Shown here: positions 22,574 through 31,856 of the stretch, piece after piece
Layout: every line of letters starts with the position of its first letter
How positions within the stretch are numbered: the first letter of the stretch is position 1
From: Allodiplogaster sudhausi
Taxonomy: Eukaryota > Nematoda > Chromadorea > Rhabditida > Diplogasteridae
Direction: 5' to 3'
Assembly (NCBI GenBank): GCA_945643635.1
Contig: CALZFC010000284.1
Span: 670,001 to 734,000 of the forward strand
Length of the DNA: 64,000 bases
Position numbers and translations under genes: made by a program
The notes under the pieces: model-generated
Database searches by the model: none
Seen by the model: the letters and a program-made list of their open reading frames with translations, nothing else
What the model was told of the DNA's origin: nothing

Positions 22574-24896
22574 ATGCCGTCTCCTTCCTCTTCATCTCTG
22601 CCCTCTCTCATCTCTCTCCTCCTCGTTGCTCTTCTCTTCGTCTCCGTTTCGTCTGCTACGGCCGACGATGAGACCGTCGAGGAATTTGTTCACCGAATCA
22701 GCACCTATGAGATCCCGCTCAAGTTCGTTGGTCTTAGTTGATCTCCATTTATTCTGTTATGTGTTTTATTTTCACTTTGACTATTTAATATAAAAGTCCT
22801 GTCTGTAGCTACACACAGAGAAGAAAGTCTTGTGGGACAAGACATTCAGGCTAGACATTATGTCCGCGATTGGCTCTGAGACATGAATGTCCAGTCCCAC
22901 TAGACAGCAAATGTCTAGCCGCCTATGTCCAAACGTACGAGACATGGCCGGCTAGACTGAATGTCTTGTCCCATTGGACCGAATGTCTAGCCAATCAATT
23001 TTACGCTGCCCGCGCTCCCTCCCGTTCTCGTTTCTTCTTGCTTTGCTATGCTTCATCATTTCAGATCTATCCAATGCATTATATGAAGTACAGGAAATAG
23101 TTTTTAATCAACCACATATTCAACAGACATCGAGAAACAAAACAAGCGAGCAAGGGAAGGGAAAGGGCGGAAGTCTGAGGGAGAAGGGGGAAGGGAAGAC
23201 GGCATGAGGAGAGAGTCGGTGGCTACTCGGCAGCGTTGACCGATGAGCGGCAGGACCATGAGCTCAGGCGCCGCGGCACGCGCAGTCACGGCGCGCGCGT
23301 CCGTGTCCTACTTCGTGGCCTGCAAGGGGTATTCAGATTGCATGAAGAGCATGGGTCGGCTGACATCCGCGGCGAGAACGACGATCTTGTCGGTCTTGGC
23401 GGCGCCGTTCTGGCGGAGGACGTCGATGCGGAGAGTGTCGCAGGGCTCGACGAAGGCGTGCACCGGACTCACGCGATACAGCTGGTTGTCCGAGCACTTC
23501 ACCTGCAAACAAGTCAATGCTTTACAAGGAATATTTGCTCTGATGATTCCAAATGAAGACCTTGATGGTGCGGCGCTTGTCGGTGGTGTTGAGGACGGAG
23601 ACCTGCGAGAGTCCGCCGGCGGTCTTGAAGCGAAGGTCGGAGGGCGCGAGCTGGAGCTGCATGGGGACGGCGGCAGTCGGAACGAGGAGAGGCTGGGAGG
23701 CGGGCAAGGCGCTGCACCATCAGCAGATGGTGCAGCGCCTTCGCCGACTTCGCGGCAGTCGACAATAGACGCCTTTGCGCCAACGCGCCAACGGCCGTGA
23801 GAATCGGGCGGCGCGTCCATCAGACGGCACCCGCAACTCGCGAAGCAGTCTACCTGCAACATGGAAGCTCCAAACCTTGATTGTCGCGAATGTCTCGGCT
23901 GCGACACCCCGCCTGCGGCAGCCCACAAAAGACGCCTTGGCGACCGCGCGCCGACCTGGGAAGGAAAAACCAAACATAATAACAGCAAAAGTAATATGGA
24001 AAACAACATTATAATCGTGCCTATTTTTTCAGCTTTTTTTCTGAATTTTACAGTCCGTGCGTAGCTAAACGCTTCGAATATTTTTGTAATGACCAAAAAA
24101 ATTCTAGACATTCAAGACATTCACGTTCCGTGAAATTTCTAGACATTGAAGTCTTGTTTCATTAGACATTACTGAGCTAGACATGCGATTTCTTAGACAT
24201 TTTTCTGGACATTCAGGGCTAGACATTTGATGTCTAAGACATTCTTTTCTGTGTGTACCATGAATGCTCTCTCTTTAGACGCAGCTCACTGGGCTGCCCT
24301 CTCCCGATTATCGGAACGCGCTGCCCACCAGCAAACGAGCTCTTCTATTACGAATGCTGCGGCGATTTCAATGCAGTCTGCTGCTTCCAGTTCCAGGTAC
24401 GATTAATATAATGAGAGAGAATAGGGTGAGATAATAGAGAGAGAGAGAAATGAAGAGAGAACAAAGAAAAAGAAAAGGGGGATAACAAGGAGAGAGAAAG
24501 GAAATAGAAAGATAACGTGGACAGAGAGGGAAAGGGAAGATATAATTGAGAGAGAGTAAAATGGCAGATAGCATGGAGAGAGAAAGAAAAAGGAGAGTTA
24601 CATAGCATGCACAGATAAAAACGAAAGGGAGTGATAGCTTGGAGAGACATAGAGAGAGAGAGAGCGAGAAAGATAGAGAGAGAATAGTTGAACTCAGGCA
24701 GTGAAGAAAGAAAGGGATAATAACGCAGAATTGGAAGCCCCTCTCCTTCGTTTTACCTCCGTCCTTCCAGAACTGGGTGATCATCGCCTTTCTCGGCACC
24801 GTCGTGGTCTGCGTCGCGATTCTACTCTGCAAATGCATTCTCATCGCATGCGTTATCAGCTGCATCCAGGACCGTGTGGGGGGCTCGAGGCGTTGA
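22574..24896 (+). CDS. small Cys-rich single-pass membrane protein, copy 1
   Basis: Three exons: 22574-22722, 24279-24396, 24771-24896; 130 residues. A signal peptide (hydrophobic LISLLLVALLFVSVSSATA) is followed by an acidic stretch (DDETVEEF). Next is a cysteine-rich part (GCPLPIIGTRCPP, then FYYECCGDF and VCCFQFQ) and one membrane helix rich in Cys (WVIIAFLGTVVVCVAILLC) with a short basic tail. I do not recognise a named family; the CP...CP...YECC...CCF pattern is typical of small nematode surface proteins. Intron 1 is 1,556 bases because it holds a transposon with its own minus-strand MSP gene. It is a tandem duplicate of the gene at 25848. Confidence 0.75.
23104..23662 (-). CDS. MSP-domain protein (SSP-like) inside the intronic transposon
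   Basis: Exons on the minus strand: 23662-23561, 23502-23365, 23307-23104, with introns of 58 and 57 bases; 147 residues if read to the first stop. Residues 1-95 fit the MSP/SSP fold: LAPSDLRFKTAGGLSQVSV, TDKRRTIKVKCSDNQLYRVS, FVEPCDTLRIDVLRQNG, KTDKIVV, then AADDTDARAV and APELMVLPLIG. Such small proteins are sperm cytoskeletal relatives in nematodes. Reading through the second intron would hit TAG at 23308, so the splice matters. The last 45 residues are low-complexity and may be 3' sequence after a frameshift. It lies antisense within the intron of the Cys-rich gene. Whether it is expressed is unknown. Confidence 0.6.
23706..23741. repeat. perfect palindrome with 6-base loop
   Basis: AAGGCGCTGCACCAT (23706-23720) is followed by CAGCAG and then its exact reverse complement (23727-23741). 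It sits just upstream of the MSP gene within the transposon. Confidence 0.85.
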
Positions 24897-25847
24897 GAGC
24901 GACCGATTTCCCTCTCTCATTCTCGCTCTCTTTCTCTGTCTCACCGTTCTATTCAACTTATTTATCTGCTTATTTATTTAACCAATCTCATCGTCAGTAT
25001 GTCTTCAATTTTCACTTTCCATCAAACTCTTTTTTTCTCTGTTTTAAGGTTAGAATATTGTGCTTCAATGATTTCAAGTTATAAATATGTATATAGCATG
25101 GATATACAGGCAAACAAATTTGCGTGCTTGAATAAACGTGAATTTCTGAGTTGTATGGGAGAGAAAATATTTGTCTAGTTCTCGCCTGCAATATCGCAGT
25201 TCACACAAACAAGAAAATAGTAAACGCAGAAAGTGAATGGCCGCGGCAAATATGCGTGCGTGGTCATTCGTAGTTTCTAGTATCAATTTCAACGGAGATT
25301 CTAGTAGCAATTTCCTACATAAAACCTGAAAAGAAGCTTAAAACATTTCTAAGAACATCGTACATATGTTCACACATGCATTTATGTAGTATGTATGTAT
25401 GTACAAGGTAAGTTGGTTGCATTGGCCTGTATATACATTCATACATACATAAATAGATAAATACATCCATACATACATATGTTCTAGAAGATATGATGCA
25501 TCATGATGATTCAATAAAAAAAAGTTGTAATAATTGTTAGTGGTGCTAATTGCAGTAATTTCACACTTTGTGATCACGAAATGGAGCACCAATGTTCAGG
25601 TTTAGAGAACTTGGGAGATTGCAAGAGAACATCGTCAGAGCTCATTGGCAGTCGATTTACTCGGCGAGAAATCGATTAGATATTGCCATAAGGTGTCCTC
25701 TACCACTTGACGCTCACTTTGGATGAGAATCAGAATGGATCATTCACCTGTGCACTGCAACTCATTCGATCTGTTCTCATCTGTCCTCGTCTGCCGATTC
25801 GTCCTGACTCGATCTTTTACCATATCTAGTGCACGAAAGAGACAATA
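24897..25847. other. spacer and duplicated promoter of the second Cys-rich gene
   Basis: ATGT repeats lie at about 25385-25490. From about 25535 to 25740 the sequence matches 22255-22460, with well-kept blocks such as CACTTGACGCTCA and TTTGGATGAG, suggesting kept promoter sites. No gene is seen. Confidence 0.55.
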
Positions 25848-26699
25848 ATGCCGTCTCCTTCCTCTTCTTCTCTGCCCTCTCTGACCTTTGTATTCCTCTT
25901 TACTCTTCTCTTCGTCTCTGCTTCGTCTGTTGTGGCCGACGATGAGAACGATGAGAAAGACGAAGAATTTATCCACCGAATCAGCAACTATGACATCCCG
26001 TTAAAGTTCGTTATTCTCAGTAAATTTTTTTAATGTATATTTATGTTAATGTCATCTGTGGCTGTTTAATATAATAATACCGTAGCTGCCGTGAATGCTC
26101 TCTCTTTAGACGAAGCTCACTGGGCTGCCCTCTCCCGATTGTGGGAACGCGCTGCCCACCAGCTAACGAGCTCTTCTACTACGAATGCTGTGGGGATCTT
26201 AATGCTGTCTGCTGCTTCCAATTCCAGGTACGATTAATATAGTGAGAGAGAATAGGGAGAGATAATAAAGAGAGAGAGAGAGAGAGAAATGGAGAGAGAA
26301 CATAGATAAAGAAAACGGAGGATAACATGGGGAGAGAAAGGAAATGGAGAGATAACATGCGGAGAGAAGGGAAAAGGAAGATAAAATTGAGAGAGAGAGA
26401 GTAAAATACCAGATAACATGGAGAGAGAGAGAAAAGGGAGAGGTATTTATCATGGAGAGATATAAAGAAAATAGAGATATAGCAAAGAATTAAGGAATAA
26501 GTAGAACTCATGGTCAGACTGTAAGAAAACACAGAACTAGAGTGTGTTCACCTTTCTCTACCCTCCTCCCATCCAGAATTGGGTGCTGATCGCCGTGGTG
26601 CTCACCGTCTTCCTCTCTGTCGCCGTTGGATGCTTCGCATGCATTCTCTTTGGATGTCTTGTCAGATGTATCCACGGCTGTGTTCATTATTTCAAATGA
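25848..26699 (+). CDS. small Cys-rich single-pass membrane protein, copy 2
   Basis: Three exons: 25848-26005, 26110-26227, 26577-26699; 132 residues. The signal peptide starts MPSPSSSSLPSL as in copy 1. The middle exon is nearly identical in protein to copy 1 (GCPLPIVGTRCPP, FYYECCGDL, VCCFQFQ). The third exon gives a Cys-rich membrane helix (WVLIAVVLTVFLSVAVGCF) and a short tail with further Cys. The strong conservation of the extracellular Cys exon against a changed membrane helix suggests that the ectodomain is the working part. Copy 2 lacks the transposon in intron 1, so it shows the original intron (104 bases). Confidence 0.78.
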
Positions 26700-26761
26700 A
26701 GCTAGTTGAGATCTCACGACTTTGCTGTCTCTCCTTGTCTGCCTCCGTCTCTTCCCTTCAT

Positions 26762-26805
<44 letters not shown>

Positions 26806-27390
26806 GTTCACTTGCACCCTCTCTCTCTTTTATCTCTCTATCTTACCGTAAATTTCTTGCTGTTTGCTCGTGAATTTAGATAAATCTCATTGTTCATGTG
26901 TCACTTTATATCAAACTATATTTTTCTCGAAAATTTTGGTCTTACTGTTAGAGTATCATGCTTCAAGCATTTCAAGATATTAATATGCATGTAGATTTTG
27001 ACAGACAAATAATTGCAAAACACGAGTTTCTGTTGTGTTGCATGATTTAGAAAGTAATAAATAAGCTAACCATAAGACACGATACATATATATATTTATG
27101 AATATACATTTATGGTACATATGTACATATATACATACATATTATGTATGTAGTCGCGAACGGAGATTCTAATAATTCAGGTTTAACCGATTCATATAAA
27201 GTAATCGATTGAAAAGAATGCCAGACATTTAGATTTTAATCTCAATCGCATCACTAAAAAAGGGTTATCGAATCTCTCAAAACAATGGATCCTTGCTAAT
27301 TTTTTATTTTTATCAGCATTTCAGCACTCACTTTCATTCCGACATCAATACTGGAGAAAGTCAGGTTATTGCGATCCCGCTTTGGGTTCC
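26700..27390. repeat. spacer with (CT)n tract
   Basis: A CT microsatellite lies at about 26765-26803 and ATGT-like repeats at about 27080-27150. I see no gene. Confidence 0.6.
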
Positions 27391-28496
27391 TTGATAATTC
27401 TTCCAATGATAATTCTTCCAATGATAATTCTTCCAATTTTAGAATGATAATTCTTCCAATGATAATTCTTCCAATGATAGTTCTTCTAATGAGAATTCTT
27501 CCAATGATAATTCTTCTAATGATATTTCTTCCATTTTTTTTGGAAACGGTGATAATTCTTCCAAATTTTTTTTTCATATACACTTCTGCTTGAAGAAGCA
27601 GAGAAAATGATCAGACTCAAACTTGCGACTAATTTTATGATTCATAACAAGCATTCAAGATTGCAATTCATACAAAGTGTGTAAAGTACGTATGTATAGA
27701 TATTAATGTGAAAGTACGTATGTATGTATATTAATGTGCAAGGCACTAATGAGTTATTAGAATTCTAGTGATAAATTACGAAGCAGCGATAATCACAAGT
27801 GGAACTGAATTTTTTGCAATGCTGTCGAGGAAGTCGGGAAGTGAAAGGGTGTCGTAGTTCCCGACAATGGGATGTGGAAGAGGAGGATTGGGGAGGCGTA
27901 TTGCCTGGGGCCCTGAAGAGGGCCGTTGGGTTCTGGGAAGTTTTGTTGGAGGTTGAGATGGGAGATGAGATGTTGTACTTCCGTGAGAATAAGTCTGCAG
28001 GAAGTACAACTGACCCTTCGATCGGCCACTTAGGGGAGGAGCACAAACCCTCTCATTTCTTTTCACCCTCTCGATTTATCATATTCCATGTGAAATATGC
28101 TACTTTTTTTCTTTTCGTCTCCAATAATTAACCTTATTTTCTACTGTCATAATTTCACACTTCATTTTACCTACACTAGTGCATGACACTTGCCTTGGCC
28201 TTAAACCCTCTCTTTTCTTACTACTCTCTCGACATATGCAGGTGCATTTCACTTGTTCTGACCTTGTGTGTTCTGATCATTTTTTCTGACTCTTCAAGCA
28301 GAAGTGTATATGCAAAAAAATATTTGGAAGAATTATCACCGTTTCCAAAAAAAGTGGAAGAAATATCATTGGAAGAATTATCATTGGAAGAACTATCATT
28401 GGAAGAACTATCATTGGAAGAATTATCATTGGAAGAATTATCATTCTGAAATTGGAAGAATTATCATTGGAAGAATTATCATTGGAAGAATTATCA
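27391..28496. mobile_element. 1.1-kb foldback element with 15-base tandem repeats in both arms
   Basis: The left arm (27391-27625) is built from GATAATTCTTCCAAT units. The right arm (about 28262-28496) is the inverse, with matching non-repeat sequence inside (GAAACGGTGATAATTC and TTCAAGCAGAAGTGTATATG). Between the arms lies about 640 bases of unique sequence (27626-28261) with overlapping open frames but no recognisable domain. The repeated Ser-Leu-Glu-Glu-Leu open frame is just the tandem repeat translated. Confidence 0.8.
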
Positions 28497-28823
28497 GGAC
28501 ACCCCCGCTTTGAACTGCAAGAATCTCATTCGATGCCACTAAACACTCCATCTTTGTCTTCCATTAAAAAAAATGAAAAAGGGCCACGGGTTCTTGAATT
28601 GCCATAAACCCAATCTGGGTTCATTTGGTTCAGAACTTTGTGACCGATTTATGCTCTCAGCCTGGAGGAAAAACATACTGTGACCATTTGGTTTCACCCT
28701 CCGACAACATGCCTTCTTTCCAGATAAGAATGTTGTAATGACATTTGGACGGCATCCAACTACTCTTTCATTCTCTCTCACTCTCTCACTTTTTCTATCT
28801 CTTTGCACTTGCTCCAGCTCTCA

Positions 28824-28867
<44 letters not shown>

Positions 28868-29035
28868 TATGTTTCTCTCATTTTCTATCTATTATTCTCT
28901 GAAGAAAAGGATGAACCGATGCGGGTGGTCTGTCTGAGAAGTCAGTGGATTAGCGCCCTTTTATTTTGCAAGCGTCTCGGCGCCACTGATCACCGTTCGG
29001 TTTCCAAAACAAAGTAAAAACGGCTGCAAATTCTG
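28497..29035. repeat. spacer with (CT)n tract
   Basis: A CT microsatellite lies at about 28824-28864. I see no gene. Confidence 0.55.
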
Positions 29036-29227
29036 ACAAGGGAATGGTCTGACGGTAAGGTAACGGATTGCAATGAAATGTGGTTTCCCTGAAAGCTGAA
29101 GTCCTAAAATATATGGAAAAGTGAAACCTTTTTGCCCGTTCGGCCTCAGAACCCAGAAATAAATCGATAAAAATCTTCCTCCCGGTAAGGCAAAGATTGT
29201 CAGCAGTTCCAATTGTCTCTTTTTAAA

Positions 29228-29302
29228 GCGGCTGCGTAGTCTGGTCGATAACGCGGTTACGTTACAGCTTGCGAGTCTCTGGTTCGAATCCCAATTCGGG
29301 CA
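29228..29302 (+). other. tRNA-like sequence in the left arm
   Basis: An A-box-like stretch (GTAGTCTGGTCGATAACGC) and a good B box (GGTTCGAATCC) have tRNA spacing. It is a decayed relative of the copy at 31318, which keeps an ACG anticodon loop. The acceptor and T stems do not pair, so it is not a working tRNA. Confidence 0.6.
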
Positions 29303-31317
29303 AAATTTTTGCAATGATTTGGATTTTAAACTAGGACTGCGTATCTGTGAAAAAAATGAAATTGAAAGTTTTTTATGTACCAATGAGAGAAGGGTCTATG
29401 CGAACAAGCAGGACATTTATTTGCCTAGATGCATATTGTGGTACTGTTGTACTATTCACAGCCCAGAGGTCAAATTTTTTTTTGAATAATTTTTTTTGCT
29501 GAAAAGAGGGGTAAACGTACCATAACTCGGGGAAATGACTTCATGATAAGAAATGAATATTTTCCAGGTTCCGAAAAAAATTCACCGAAAAAAAAATATT
29601 TTCGGAAAATTTGCTCATCGGGATCCCACTCGCGTGTCAACCGATAATGTGGAAAGACAACCTAATCAAACACATTCTCTCATTGGTACATAAAAAAATG
29701 CGATTTTTTTTTACCGTTAGAATGTTCTAATTTAAAATCTTAATGATTATCTGTCCCCACTGGTCAACAGGGTGGCCAGATGCCGAAAATATCAGGCCTG
29801 TGCCAACGAGGTCGGCCCCGGCCCCGGCCCCCGAGGTCGGCCCAGGGGCCCTCAAAGGAAATGTGCAATAAAATTTTTTTTATGAATAACATTTTTATTG
29901 CAAAAAAATAGAGTTCTTAAAAAAGGGTAGAGAAGACATGGGAAAAGAAAGCGAAAGTGTGAGAGATAGAGAGAGTGAACGAGGCAGAGAATAGTCTCAT
30001 TGCTATCCGTGTCGTCGCGCAAGTCGAGGAAAAAATTCCATGAGTTGTCAGATCCATCTATGATCTATGAATGAATAAATTATAAAGAAAGAAATAAATT
30101 TTTATTGCATCAGGGCCGCACGCCCAATCAATGTCCTTTCTTTGAAGGTGAACACATTGACCAGAGGGGATAGATAATCTATGCTTTGGATTTCAAATTA
30201 GAACTTTGAAACGGTAAAAAATTTACAATCGAAATATCTTTATGTACCAATCAGAGATGGTAAATGGTCCAAAAATTTTGGGCCAGCCCAGCCCAACGGG
30301 CCCAAGGTCTCGGCCGGCCCGGCCCGTTCCATTTCCGGACCCTTGAAAATCCTTGAATTTGAGCCCGATTTTCAAAATTCGTTGAGATATTTCAACTATT
30401 TACCTATAAAATCAGAATTTTTAGGTTAAAAGTGTTTTCATGTACCTCTGCTCATTCTTTCTATTAAAATAAAAGATCACATAGAAAATGAATTGTGCAT
30501 CCGAATATGTTTTATAAATTCCGATGCATAAGGTGGCCCTCTTTTACATGAGAGAGGCTTCCATCTTCTGATCCGAAAACTGGATCTACAGCGGTTGAAT
30601 AAGTGAGGAGCTAGCTGGGCGATTGGGCGGATGGCGGTTACATATGACTACAACGAGAGTGGAGGCACCGGGGAGAGATTGAAGGAGACGGCGGAGAACT
30701 GCCGTCTTCGAGTACTGGAGATTGGACACGAGAGTGTCTCGGTCGTTCTCTGCTGTCATCTCAACTCTGTTCTTCTTGTCGAATCCGTCGAATGGCTCGG
30801 TTCAAGGGTGCGGTCTGCGGCCGAATCGACATAGGAGAGGGTAGAGGACGAATGAAAGAGCAGGCATTTCGTGTTAGGAGTTAGCAACTTTCAAGCTCCT
30901 TTAAAGGACAGAGAGAAAAATAAATAAATAAAGAGTATCGTTTAACACGCGAGTGCGATCCCGATGAGCAAATCATATTCATTTCTTATCATGAAGTCAT
31001 GTTCCAGAGTAACGGTAAGTTTACCCCTCTTTTTGTTTCATACTACATGTAAATGGTCATAGTAAGAAATTAATATGATATTGGAGTTCACCGTACTTTA
31101 AAACACATGGGTTTGAATTTCAGCAAAAAAATTAATCAAAAACCTTTGACCTCTGGGCTGGGAATAGTACAACAGTACCACGATCTGCATCTAGGCAAAT
31201 AAATGTCCTGCTTCTTCGCATAGACCCTTCTCTCATTGGCACATAAAAAAAATTTCAATTCCATTTTTTTCACAGATACACAGTCCTACTTTAAAATCCA
31301 AATCATTGCAAAAATTT

Positions 31318-31392
31318 TGCCCGAATTGGGATTCGAACCAGAGACTTGCAAACCGTAACGCAACCGCGTTATCCACTAGACTACGCAGCCGC
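31318..31392 (-). other. tRNA-Arg(ACG)-like sequence in the right arm
   Basis: On the minus strand: TAGTCTAGTGGATAACGCG (A box and D arm), then a five-pair anticodon stem TTGCG/TGCAA with loop TTACGGT (anticodon ACG), then GGTTCGAATCC (B box). The TGGATAACGCG part is as in nematode tRNA-Arg(ACG). The T stem has mismatches and the acceptor ends do not pair. I read it as a tRNA-derived segment of the element, perhaps with pol III promoter activity. Confidence 0.6.
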
Positions 31393-31587
31393 ATGAAAAA
31401 GGGGGCAATTGGAACTGCTGACAATCTTTGCCTTACCGGGAGGTAGATTTTTATCGATTTATTTCTGGGTTCTGAGGCCGAACGGGCAAAACGTTTTCAC
31501 TTTTCCATATATTTTAGGACTTCAGCTTTCAGGGAAACCACATTTCATTGCAATCCGTCACCTTACCGTCAGACCATTCCCTTGTGA

Positions 31588-31609
31588 GACATCAAAGAGT
31601 GAGAAAGCA

Positions 31610-31650
<41 letters not shown>

Positions 31651-31856
31651 CAGAGAGGGAGAGAGGGAGAGATCAGCCAGACAACCCGTTGTGACCGCCC
31701 AATTTCATCTCCGAGAACAAACATTTTAGAAACTGTGAATTGCAGAAACGTTCCCCATGTTCCTCTTGTTCTCTCTATGAACAGCTTACACCACAACACT
31801 ACCAGTTTGAATAATAGATATTGCGTGTGTAAGACAACGATTTGTTTGTTCGAGAG
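31588..31856. repeat. GA tract upstream of TMEM53 paralogue C
   Basis: A GA microsatellite at about 31615-31648 directly follows the inverted-repeat element. The remainder is presumably the promoter of paralogue C. Confidence 0.5.

Larger units (their letters stand above)
22812..24255. mobile_element. TIR transposon in intron, TA duplication, carries an MSP gene
   Basis: The left end CACACAGAG and right end CTGTGTG are inverted, flanked by TA at 22810-22811 and 24256-24257. The paralogous intron of the neighbouring gene (about 26081-26096, GTAGCTGCCGTGAATG) is the empty site. Both end regions are packed with TCTAGACATT/AATGTCTAGA-like words in both directions, so each arm can also fold on itself. 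The 1,444-base element has no transposase; its GC-rich middle holds an MSP-domain gene on the minus strand. Confidence 0.8.
29036..31587. mobile_element. 2.55-kb inverted-repeat element with tRNA-like arms
   Basis: CAAGGGAATGGTCTGACGG at the left end is the reverse complement of the right end, and TGA borders both sides. Homology between the arms runs about 450 bases (29036-29485 with 31140-31587) and resumes deeper in (about 29505-29640 with 30940-31030). The centre has GC-rich words (GGCCCCGGCC near 29815; CGGCCGGCCCGG near 30312) and a 67-codon open frame (30631-30834) with no known domain. No transposase is seen. Confidence 0.8.

Noticed and set aside
23308..24111. 267-codon minus-strand frame as one protein
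   Set aside because: Only its last part is MSP-like; the MSP reading frame needs two short introns and changes frame, and the upstream part is low-complexity.
24348..24865. Minus-strand frames of 100 and 165 codons over the second intron of the Cys-rich gene
   Set aside because: Ser/Leu/Phe-rich output of a purine minisatellite on the other strand; the real exons are on the plus strand.
27391..28496. CRISPR-like array
   Set aside because: Units are directly adjacent with no spacers, and the context is a eukaryotic genome.
28183..28513. Repetitive proteins from the 15-base array
   Set aside because: A tandem repeat whose period is a multiple of three stays open in every frame; there is no start context or partner exon.
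30631..30834. 67-codon open frame in the centre of the 29-31.6 kb element
   Set aside because: No transposase or other domain motif; length is compatible with chance.
29228..31392. Functional tRNA genes in the inverted-repeat element
   Set aside because: T and acceptor stems do not pair in either copy, so a working tRNA is not supported; reported only as tRNA-like.
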